A stretch of 33,747 nucleotides of DNA from a virus, in IMG/VR virus record IMGVR_UViG_3300031862_000787, positions 1 through 33,747 of that record, one strand, 5' to 3'. The translations under genes and the position numbers were made by a program. The notes beneath the pieces are model-generated. The model saw only the letters and a list, made by a program, of their open reading frames with translations. It was not told where the DNA came from and did not search any database. This document shows positions 24,769 to 30,723 of this stretch, one piece after another. Each line of letters starts with the position of its first letter. The first letter of the stretch is position 1.

Positions 24769-25566
24769 TCACCCGCTGGCAGTCATCGCGCGTTCCACTT
24801 GCGCGGCCACGTCGTCCAGCGAGCCTTTCTTGATCTCGACATTGCGGAATGTGGGTCGGCCGCCGCCGCCCGTATCGGTGGGCGTCTCGGACCTCTTGCG
24901 AGAGGGCTTGTCTTTCTCTTTCGTCTTGGCCTCTTCCTTGGCCTGGGCGAAGCACTCATCGAGCATGAGCGTCGCTTCCGCTTGCGTGGCGGGCTCGCCC
25001 TCGGTCTCAATCCGTTTCTCCATCACTTCGATGGCCCGGTTGCGTAGACCGGCTCCGTGCTTACCCTCCAAGCGGGTACAGACTTTTTGAAAGATGGCGT
25101 TCTTCTGCTTCTCGGCTTCGGATTGTTGGCGCTGCTGCTGACGTTCGGTGTCCGATCGCTCGGCCTTGGTCTTCAGGGTTGCCAACTCCTTGTTCAGATC
25201 GCGAATCACTTTGGCAATCTGAGGCAGAGCCTTGGCGATTTCGTCCCCGGTCATGTTCTCCGGGTCGAATTCGGGCAGCAGTTGCGTCACCTGGTCCTCG
25301 GCGGCTTTGCCGGCCGTGAGTTCGGCGACCTTCTGGGACAATTCCGTGTGCTTCGCCTGCATCTCGGCAAGCTGCGCACCGAGTTGTTCCTTTTCCTGCC
25401 GGGCCTTGCGCAGATTGGCTTCGGCCTGGTCAGCGCGCTGGCGGTCTTTGTCGAATTGCCGCGCTTCGCTCGCAATGACAAGCTCCCTGGCGGCGGCTTC
25501 GTCGTCTTTGGTCTGGTCTACCACCTCTTGGTCCTTGGTTTCGGTGTCCTTCGTTGGTTCCGTCAT
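24769..25566 (-). CDS. Scaffold protein
   Basis: 265 residues from the ATG at 25566, which has a strong ribosome binding site (AAGGAG, 9 bases upstream). A longer form starting with TTG at 25701 lies against the upstream terminator and lacks one. The protein is highly charged and helical: acidic start (TEPTKDTETKDQEVVDQTKD), long coiled coil (ANLRKARQEKEQLGAQLAEM and on to about residue 165), then a Lys/Glu-rich tail and a short C-terminal helix (GSLDDVAAQVERAMTASG). This is the classic look of a scaffold that guides capsid assembly, with the C-terminus binding the coat. It is directly before the major capsid gene. A palindromic repeat adds IASEARQ at residues 31-37, before the coiled coil. 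Confidence 0.8.
   Translation of the reverse strand: MTEPTKDTETKDQEVVDQTKDDEAAARELVIASEARQFDKDRQRADQAEANLRKARQEKEQLGAQLAEMQAKHTELSQKVAELTAGKAAEDQVTQLLPEFDPENMTGDEIAKALPQIAKVIRDLNKELATLKTKAERSDTERQQQRQQSEAEKQKNAIFQKVCTRLEGKHGAGLRNRAIEVMEKRIETEGEPATQAEATLMLDECFAQAKEEAKTKEKDKPSRKRSETPTDTGGGGRPTFRNVEIKKGSLDDVAAQVERAMTASG
25456..25480 (-). repeat. Palindromic repeat, copy 5 (in frame in scaffold)
   Basis: Twenty-five bases match the consensus exactly (minus strand TGTCATTGCGAGCGAAGCGC then GGCAA); the last two bases differ. It is in the same orientation relative to transcription as copies 1-3 and adds VIASEARQ before the coiled coil of the scaffold protein. Confidence 0.8.
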
Positions 25567-25699
25567 GTCTTTGTCTCCTTGCGTTTGAGCACTTGTCTCT
25601 TTCCGGATTGGCCTTATCCCCTTGGCTGGCTGTTTGGCTCGTGTCCCTTTAGCTGCCGCAGGCACGAACAGCCCGGATGGGCTGGGTATCCTTCGCGCC
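25567..25699. other. Leader between portal terminator and scaffold gene
   Basis: About 130 bases between the terminator and the scaffold start hold no gene with support. A short hairpin (CAGCCC-GGAT-GGGCTG on the plus strand, about 25669-25684) is present. A promoter for the capsid block is expected here, as it follows a terminator, but I see no convincing -35/-10 pair. The last bases carry the scaffold ribosome binding site. Confidence 0.4.
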
Positions 25700-25743
25700 A
25701 AAAGAAAAAGGGCCTGAATCGGTGAATCTCCGACTCAGGCCCC
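25700..25743 (-). terminator. Intrinsic terminator after the portal gene
   Basis: On the minus strand a 13-bp stem (GGGCCTGAGTCGG pairing CCGATTCAGGCCC with one G-U pair, 7-base loop) is followed at once by TTTTTCTTTT. This is a textbook rho-independent terminator. It is the last part of a longer structured element (25744-25816) shared with the terminase 3' end. Confidence 0.85.
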
Positions 25744-25842
25744 TGTAACGAGCCTTTCGTGGTTACAGCACTAAGCGACTCGCGACTGTCGCCTACTGCT
25801 CGTCTTCTTCTGGCGAGTATTGGTTATGTCACTTATCTGGCA
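25743..25842 (-). ncRNA. Structured 3' element, copy P (after portal)
   Basis: Between the portal stop and the terminator: stem GCGAC/GTCGC with 8-base loop (25775-25792), stem CTGTAAC/GTTACAG with 12-base loop (25743-25768), and an alternative partner GGCGA (25812-25816) for TCGCC (25789-25793). The same three parts in the same order occur after the large terminase gene, with a shared segment (CGTGGT, then AGCACT, on the plus strand) and different but still pairing stem bases. It is probably a transcribed 3' untranslated structure. Strand is taken from the terminator. Family not recognised. Confidence 0.6.
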
Positions 25843-27936
25843 TCAGGCTGCCCCTTTCATCTGTTGTTGCGGCTGCTGCCCGATCTGGCCTGCCTGGGCG
25901 ATCAAAGCCATCACCTGCTGCACGATCTTCTGCTGCACCAGCAGGGCTTGCTGCGGATCAGCCTGCTCACCGTTCGGCCCGACCGCCTGAGCTTGCTGCT
26001 GCACCTGCTTCATCATGCCGGACAGTGCCAGGAACCTGCGGAAGAGCTGAATCTGGGCGTGCCGCAAGAGGATCTTCTCGCGGTTGGCGATATTGAGTTT
26101 CCGCAGCACCTCTTCGAGCATCGGATTGAGGTTGGGATCGCCGCAGAGCTTGTACGCCAACAGATAATCCTGCTTCTGCCGTTCCTCATCGAACGGCAAG
26201 GTCGTGCCGGGCTCGATCTCCAAATCGAACTCGACCCGTTTCATGGCATCGCTCATGCGAGCGGGCTTGACCTCGCCCGTCCAGCCGACAATACGAATCC
26301 GCCGGCCTTCGTCGTAGTTCTCCTGAATGATTTGGGCGATATTGATGCCCGTGCCCTCGATCCATCGTTCCAGCAGCAGCGACCGCAAAGCGATCAGGTC
26401 ATTCGAGTTCGTGTCCAACCGGGCCGCCTCTGTCGCCGACATGCCGGACCGGACCTGCTTGCCCTGGGCGACCGCGTGCATGAACTGCTGCGTCTCCAAG
26501 TCCTGCATCAGGTACTGCACAAGCGTCCAGATCGTGGGGTCCAGCCGGTTGCCTTCCAGATGGCGGATACCGCTGAGTTTGCCTTGGTTGACCAGGATGA
26601 TTTCGCCCGCCTTGCCTTTGATGATCCGGGGCTTGCCCTTCTTGTCCTTGGCCAGGGTGCCGGTCTCCATCACGATTTGCGGGTCGGCCGTCGTCTTGAG
26701 ATGCTGCAAGAGGTAGGACACGGAGACATTGAGCATGTCCTGCGAACTGCGGGACATCTCGATAGCGTTCGATCCTTGCCACATGTGGGGCAGGATATGG
26801 TACGGCAGGATCGTGAACGGCCAGCGGCTCCGTCGATAGACTTGCTGCTGGGGTTCGGGGTTGACGATCACCTTGCCGACCCGGACCACGCACCGGCCAC
26901 GCGGGAACTTGGCTCTGTCGTATTCCTCTCGGACCACTTGGGGCCAATCCTCCTGCTGGACGGGTTCGCCCGTCTGGCACCATCGCACCAGTTGCATCGG
27001 GTCGTTCGGGTCGATGAAGAGCGTCCCATCATTGAGCAGAGCCTCCGTAGAGGCATTGTCCTCGATCTTGATGTGATCCATCGAATCGTCACGGAAGTAC
27101 GTTTCGCGCACCCAGACCTGCTCCACGGCAGACTTGTCGCCTTCGTTCGCCGTGATCGTGTTCGTCGCGGTCGAGTCCTGGCCGAGTATGAGAGAGACGA
27201 AGCGCGACCAGTACCCGCGCATCCGCCCGCTCCCCGCCCGCTGGTTCTGGTAGACGGGGATTGCGTTGACACCGCTGCCATAGCCCGGCCAACCGTCCGC
27301 ATACTCGTATTCGCGGAGTTCGTCCGCATCGCCCGCGTGTGCACGGATCTCTTCCTCGAATTTGGGCCACTGGTGGATGGCCCATTCCAGGGAGACCTTG
27401 CGGACCGTCCCGCAGCACTCAGCCTCGCCAATCCGCTCGGCACGCGGGTCCACCCAGAAGCCGCACGGATGAATCAGGCGGTGTCGGACTTCCCCAACGT
27501 ATCCAGTGTTCTGCGGGTTTCTGTCGAATTTGGGGTCCCAGTAGGTCTTGCCGACCGCGTAGCCGTAGACGGCACTGTCGAGCATGGCCCGCACTACGTC
27601 CTCGCGCATGTTGAGGACCTGCTCCCAGACGTACTGCAAGAGGCCCTGCCAGTGCTCTGCCCACTCGGTATCTTCCTCGTTCCAGGCCCGCGCCAGCAGC
27701 TTCGGCGAATTCTTGGAGAGTTTGGCGATCCCCTGCATGACGAGGGGATAGATGTAGTTGATGACGATGTAATCCCAGTCCGGATTGCGCCGGACACCCT
27801 GAAGCTGTTCGCCCCACATGTATGCCACGGCCGAACTCCACAGGCCGTACCATTGACGGGTCACAGTCATGCCGGCTCGCTCGATCCCGTCGAGGTACTC
27901 GGTGAGTTCATCGCCTTGGAGGAACTTGTCGGGCAT
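25843..27936 (-). CDS. Portal protein (P22-like)
   Basis: 697 residues, the usual size for P22-type portals (about 700). The N-terminal part (LDGIERAGMTVTRQWYGLWS, then WDYIVINYIYPLVMQGIAKL) and the middle (HPCGFWVDPRAERIGEAECC; YRRSRWPFTILPYHILPHMW; MSRSSQDMLNVSVSYLLQHL) match the pattern of this family, including the PYxxxPHMWQGSN stretch and the following long helix. The C-terminus is Gln-rich and helical (VQQQAQAVGPNGEQADPQQA), as in the barrel/C-terminal part of such portals. It forms the dodecameric ring for packaging and ejection. The start codon at 27936 lies against a simple-repeat spacer and has only a weak GGGAAC ribosome binding site. The gene is followed by a structured element and terminator. 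Confidence 0.85.
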   Translation of the reverse strand: MPDKFLQGDELTEYLDGIERAGMTVTRQWYGLWSSAVAYMWGEQLQGVRRNPDWDYIVINYIYPLVMQGIAKLSKNSPKLLARAWNEEDTEWAEHWQGLLQYVWEQVLNMREDVVRAMLDSAVYGYAVGKTYWDPKFDRNPQNTGYVGEVRHRLIHPCGFWVDPRAERIGEAECCGTVRKVSLEWAIHQWPKFEEEIRAHAGDADELREYEYADGWPGYGSGVNAIPVYQNQRAGSGRMRGYWSRFVSLILGQDSTATNTITANEGDKSAVEQVWVRETYFRDDSMDHIKIEDNASTEALLNDGTLFIDPNDPMQLVRWCQTGEPVQQEDWPQVVREEYDRAKFPRGRCVVRVGKVIVNPEPQQQVYRRSRWPFTILPYHILPHMWQGSNAIEMSRSSQDMLNVSVSYLLQHLKTTADPQIVMETGTLAKDKKGKPRIIKGKAGEIILVNQGKLSGIRHLEGNRLDPTIWTLVQYLMQDLETQQFMHAVAQGKQVRSGMSATEAARLDTNSNDLIALRSLLLERWIEGTGINIAQIIQENYDEGRRIRIVGWTGEVKPARMSDAMKRVEFDLEIEPGTTLPFDEERQKQDYLLAYKLCGDPNLNPMLEEVLRKLNIANREKILLRHAQIQLFRRFLALSGMMKQVQQQAQAVGPNGEQADPQQALLVQQKIVQQVMALIAQAGQIGQQPQQQMKGAA

Positions 27937-28010
27937 TTGTCAGTTCCCAGTTCTCAGTTCGCGGTTCTCAGTTGCTGCCAACTGACAACTGCCCACTGTC
28001 AACTTCATAC
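27937..28010. repeat. AACTG-type degenerate repeat before the portal gene
   Basis: The minus strand is made of units such as AGTTGTCAGTTGGCAGCAAC, TGAGAACCGCGAACTGAGAA and CTGGGAACTGACAA. It starts with GTGTGAAGTATGAAGTTGAC, similar to the spacer at 17802-17903, and overlaps the last codons of the upstream gene. It reaches to the portal start codon and so provides its weak ribosome binding region. Confidence 0.65.
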
Positions 28011-28544
28011 TTCACACCCGCTGATGATAGCGTTGACTTCCGTCATGGGTGTCCCACCGCCGCCGTCGAGATCGAACTCGACGTAATAGTCACGCAGACC
28101 CTCGTTTCGGCCCCGCAGTAGCGCGATCCGGTTGTTGCCGGAATCGACGACGAGAGGAGCCAGATCGAACCACAAGCCGCCGGTGATCGTGATCGTGTCG
28201 GCCCACAGGCAAGCGCTGGCGACCTTGGTGATGGGGTCGTTCGTCACCGCCAGTGTCCCCAGTGTGAGGACACCCTCGGCCAAGAGCAGAATGGGGCCAT
28301 TCGTCCGCCGACGGGTGTAGAGCCTGTAGGCACAAGTTGCATCCGCCTGGGCCTTGCCGTAGAAGGCGAGCCACAGGCGTCGTGCATCGAGCAGATGGTG
28401 AACGTTGCTGTCCGCAAGCTGTTGCGACGAGACCTCGATGGCACCGGCGACTGGCCAAGCAGCGTAGTCGAACGCGGCCAAGACCGCATCATCCGCAATC
28501 ACGCCGGCTCGCAAGGATACCCAGGGCAGTTGCAGTTGATTCAT
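28005..28544 (-). CDS. Hypothetical virion-associated protein
   Basis: 179 residues, beta-rich, ending in a strand-rich part (YYVEFDLDGGGGTPMTEVNA). No TM segment, no enzyme motif and no family that I recognise. The ATG at 28544 has a very good ribosome binding site (GGGAGG) inside the last codons of the preceding gene, 2 bases from its stop. The last codons overlap a simple repeat. It belongs to a group of small genes between terminase and portal. The TITITGGLWFDLAPL and IALLRGRNE stretches suggest a beta-sandwich, perhaps part of a fibre or adaptor, but this is a guess. Confidence 0.5.
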   Translation of the reverse strand: MNQLQLPWVSLRAGVIADDAVLAAFDYAAWPVAGAIEVSSQQLADSNVHHLLDARRLWLAFYGKAQADATCAYRLYTRRRTNGPILLLAEGVLTLGTLAVTNDPITKVASACLWADTITITGGLWFDLAPLVVDSGNNRIALLRGRNEGLRDYYVEFDLDGGGGTPMTEVNAIISGCEV

Positions 28545-28546
28545 CG

Positions 28547-28954
28547 TTACAAACCTCCCAAGAGGCTTCTGAGGATTTGGCCGACCGTCTTGCCCGGTCC
28601 CGGCACCACGGCATTGAGGAGGCCGGAGGCGTCTGCTACCGGCACAAGAGGATCGCCCACACTCGTGCGGATCAGGACCACCTGCGTCTTGGCCCTCGGC
28701 GTCGAGCTGGTCGTCCGGACCACCAGGTAGTCCGCGTTCATTTCCCCGGCCGTGAGGGCCAGGGCATACAGGCCCGTCGAGCCAATCTCGGCCGCCTGGT
28801 TGGTGCAGGCCGCCAGGGACTGGGGAGCAGCGTCATCTGCGAAGGTCCCGATCTGGCTACTGAGATCGAGCGCCCCGCTCACCGGATCACCCCCGTCGTC
28901 GATGATCGGAAAGACGATCACAGTCGCCGCGTTCTTCTGCCGCACCAGTTCCAT
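28547..28954 (-). CDS. Hypothetical small structural protein
   Basis: 135 residues, beginning MELVRQKNAATVIVFPIIDD, with a beta-rich body (STGLYALALTAGEMNADYLV, then AKTQVVLIRTSVGDPL) and a short C-terminal helix (TVGQILRSLLGGL). The pattern of a small domain that lists a value, then GLYxLxLTAxE, is like N-terminal domains of phage baseplate or fibre-associated proteins such as BppU-like ones, but I cannot assign a family. It starts 3 bases after the LamG-like gene and is followed at 2 bases by the next gene, so the three are one translational unit. Confidence 0.45.
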   Translation of the reverse strand: MELVRQKNAATVIVFPIIDDGGDPVSGALDLSSQIGTFADDAAPQSLAACTNQAAEIGSTGLYALALTAGEMNADYLVVRTTSSTPRAKTQVVLIRTSVGDPLVPVADASGLLNAVVPGPGKTVGQILRSLLGGL

Positions 28955-28957
28955 GCG

Positions 28958-29740
28958 CTATCTCCTCATGACTCCCAAACCAATCCCCAGGGCAATCCCG
29001 GCCCCGATTCCCCCGGCCGCCGGACCGGATGGTGAACTCACGGGCGGATGCGTATTGGCGTCTGCCACCACGTTGTTGCCGTTGTTCACAATCGACAGTC
29101 CGCCGACCTCGCAGGCAAAGCCGTCATACATCGGGACGTACCAGTCCAAGCCGGTCTGGTCGATATCTGCGGGCCGTACCGCTGCAAAACCACCGACCCC
29201 CGCGAGCTGCTGTTTCTCCGTGGCGGTCAAGGCCCGGCTCCACTTGGCCCACTCTGCCAGATACCCACCGAAACACCGGTCGGCATTGAGATCGCTACGA
29301 ACGCCGAGAGACAGACCTCCGGCCACGTCCACCGCCCCGAAGTTCGCCACTGACCGGGCGGCAAAAGAGACCCCATCGAGGGACATGACCAGCGTGTTCC
29401 CCTGCCGTGCGATGATTACATGCTGCCAGGCTGTGGACGCACCCGGAGTCGTCTCGCTCAGCCACTCGTCGATATTCATCAGACCGTTACCCAGAGCGTC
29501 CCGACAGACACCCTTGAGCTTGTTGGGGGCAACCCCCGCACTCGCTTCGAGGAGATACAGGTTGAGATCCGGGGTAGCATCAACCACGCCCCAGGACAGA
29601 AAATACTGGTAGAGGCTACCCTCGTTGTCCGTCAGCTTAAGCCAGCCCGCGACAGTCCAGTCGCCGGCGGGCAGGGATAGCGCCGCCGCATCCCCCAGCA
29701 TCACGTAGCACGTCGGTGTCTCAGTGAATAGCCAGCCCAT
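28958..29740 (-). CDS. LamG/concanavalin-like protein with C-terminal glycine-rich helix
   Basis: 260 residues. The main part (about 1-195) has the LamG/ConA-like jelly-roll signature: DWTVAGWLKLTDNEGS, then the strand pair STAWQHVIIARQGNTLVMSL followed by DGV, then FGGYLAEWAKWSRALTATEK, the last being the very typical end of LamG-3-like domains. Such domains bind sugars or act as fibre heads. The C-terminal 30 residues are Gly/Pro/Ser-rich and end in a hydrophobic Gly/Ala helix (AAGGIGAGIALGIGLGVMRR), possibly membrane-active or a capsid anchor. In phages LamG domains occur on head or tail decoration and receptor-binding proteins. Position between terminase and portal is unusual for a fibre gene. 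Confidence 0.7.
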   Translation of the reverse strand: MGWLFTETPTCYVMLGDAAALSLPAGDWTVAGWLKLTDNEGSLYQYFLSWGVVDATPDLNLYLLEASAGVAPNKLKGVCRDALGNGLMNIDEWLSETTPGASTAWQHVIIARQGNTLVMSLDGVSFAARSVANFGAVDVAGGLSLGVRSDLNADRCFGGYLAEWAKWSRALTATEKQQLAGVGGFAAVRPADIDQTGLDWYVPMYDGFACEVGGLSIVNNGNNVVADANTHPPVSSPSGPAAGGIGAGIALGIGLGVMRR

Positions 29741-29776
29741 GTCTTGATTCTCTATTCATGATCGTTGACTGATGAA

Positions 29777-30031
29777 TCACTCTTCCAACTCCTCATCGGA
29801 ATCGGTTCTCGGGTCGTCGTCCACAGGCCCCAGCGTCGCATTGAACCGTCTTTCCCGTTCGTCGATCACGTCGAACTCGGCTGCCGAGCCCGGCTGTGCC
29901 GGTCGGTCGATCTGCTCGTGCCATCCCATCCGGTAGCCCATGCGAATCGTGTGCAGGCACAGAAGCCACCCGCCGATAAAAGCAGCGAATGCCGCCACGA
30001 TCAGGACCATCTTGACCACAAGTTCACTCAC
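29777..30031 (-). CDS. Small one-TM protein
   Basis: 84 residues from the GTG at 30031, which overlaps the TGA of the upstream gene (GTGA). The start has one hydrophobic helix (about residues 6-27, VKMVLIVAAFAAFIGGWLLC), then a basic and then a strongly acidic tail (DDDPRTDSDEELEE). The topology fits an inner-membrane protein with the C-terminus in the cytoplasm or periplasm, such as a holin, antiholin, or inner-membrane spanin part, but no such family is recognised. It is part of the small-gene group between terminase and portal. Confidence 0.55.
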   Translation of the reverse strand: MSELVVKMVLIVAAFAAFIGGWLLCLHTIRMGYRMGWHEQIDRPAQPGSAAEFDVIDERERRFNATLGPVDDDPRTDSDEELEE

Positions 30032-30324
30032 AATGTCTGCACCTCCTCGTCCGGCTTGACAGGCCGGACGGCCGGCTCCTCACTGCGGAAAGGAGCCATG
30101 AACCACACGCACTCGTGTTCCTCGCACCGCACCGGGCAAGGGTCCGGCGGCGGCAGTTTCTTGTTGTGCTTGTCCGGTAGCGGCCGCATCGTGCTTCCAC
30201 ACCGGGGGCACTGCGGTCCCTTGCCGTCTTCCACGCTGAACTCGCTGACGGTCGTACTGATGGCCTCACCCTCGGTCAGACGGATCGACTTCTTGGACAC
30301 CGGGATTAGGTCGATCAGCTTCAT
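30028..30324 (-). CDS. Small zinc-ribbon-like protein
   Basis: 98 residues from the ATG at 30324, chosen for its AAGAGG ribosome binding site; the longer frame upstream reads the neighbouring gene out of frame. It begins MKLIDLIPVSKKSIRLTEGE and carries a CxxC pair (CPRCGSTM) and a later pair of cysteines (CPVRCEEHEC), likely a zinc site or two. The tail is acidic and Pro-rich. It starts 23 bases after the preceding small gene and its stop overlaps the next start by 4 bases. Such small metal-binding proteins in phages often bind nucleic acids or protein partners; the role here is unknown. Confidence 0.55.
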   Translation of the reverse strand: MKLIDLIPVSKKSIRLTEGEAISTTVSEFSVEDGKGPQCPRCGSTMRPLPDKHNKKLPPPDPCPVRCEEHECVWFMAPFRSEEPAVRPVKPDEEVQTL

Positions 30325-30347
30325 GTTGTTGCCTCTTGACTCTGGCC

Positions 30348-30569
30348 TCACATCACCAGTCCGATCGGCAGGACAGGCCGATCTCGCATCTCGCTGTGCA
30401 TGTGCCCGTAGATGTCCCAATGGTCTGGGCTGTCTGGGTCGCAGCAATTGCACAGGTGAGCGCTGCCGCGTGCGCGCCGACATGCGACCCTGAATTCTCG
30501 ACCACACACGCAACAGGTGCGGAGGGTGTAGCCTCTGTCCATCTGTCTTGTTGTCTTACTTCTTCCCAT
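30348..30569 (-). CDS. Small Cys4-type protein
   Basis: 73 residues from the ATG at 30569; the ATG at 30542 is an alternative with a better GGAAG-type site and would give 64 residues. It is basic, with CCVCGREFRVACRR and HLCNCCDPDSPDHWD, so two cysteine pairs about 18 residues apart fit a treble-clef or zinc-ribbon. It is the first gene after the terminase terminator, with only about 20 bases between the T tract and the start, so it depends on read-through or on a promoter inside the structured element. Function unknown. Confidence 0.45.
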   Translation of the reverse strand: MGRSKTTRQMDRGYTLRTCCVCGREFRVACRRARGSAHLCNCCDPDSPDHWDIYGHMHSEMRDRPVLPIGLVM

Positions 30570-30587
30570 GCGTCGTACCCTGAGCCA

Positions 30588-30645
30588 AACGCAAAAGGGG
30601 CTGAAAATGGTCCGAGACTCGTGTCTCAGATCCACTCTCAGCCCC
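30588..30645 (-). terminator. Intrinsic terminator after the large terminase gene
   Basis: On the minus strand a 14-bp stem (GGGGCTGAGAGTGG with CCATTTTCAGCCCC, two G-U pairs) encloses an inner hairpin (GAGAC-ACGA-GTCTC) and is followed by TTTTGCGTTT. It is a long intrinsic terminator and the last part of a structured element shared with the portal 3' end. Confidence 0.75.
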
Positions 30646-30723
30646 TTGTACAGGCTGCGTGGTACAAGCACTCGGCGGTAGCTACTCCGCCTATGCCTGG
30701 CGTTTGGCGGTTATTGCGTTACA
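30646..30723 (-). ncRNA. Structured 3' element, copy T (after large terminase)
   Basis: Parts in the same order as in copy P: stem GGCGG/CCGCC with an 8-base loop (30674-30691), stem TTGTAC/GTACAA with a 10-base loop (30646-30667), and an alternative partner GGCGG (30706-30710) for CCGCC (30687-30691). The plus-strand segment CGTGGTACAAGCACT corresponds to CGTGGTTACAGCACT in copy P. The stems differ in sequence but pair in both copies. It begins at the terminase stop codon. Confidence 0.6.

Noticed and set aside
25567-25701. Extended scaffold start at TTG 25701
   Set aside because: It would begin in the T tract of a terminator and without a ribosome binding site; the ATG at 25566 has AAGGAG at good spacing.
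25743-25842. tRNA, hammerhead, twister or pistol ribozyme in the structured elements
   Set aside because: Pieces such as CGTGGTTA and CTAAGCG recall pistol motifs, but the first hairpin and the pseudoknot partner are missing; there is no CUGAUGA core and no cloverleaf with a CCA-type acceptor.
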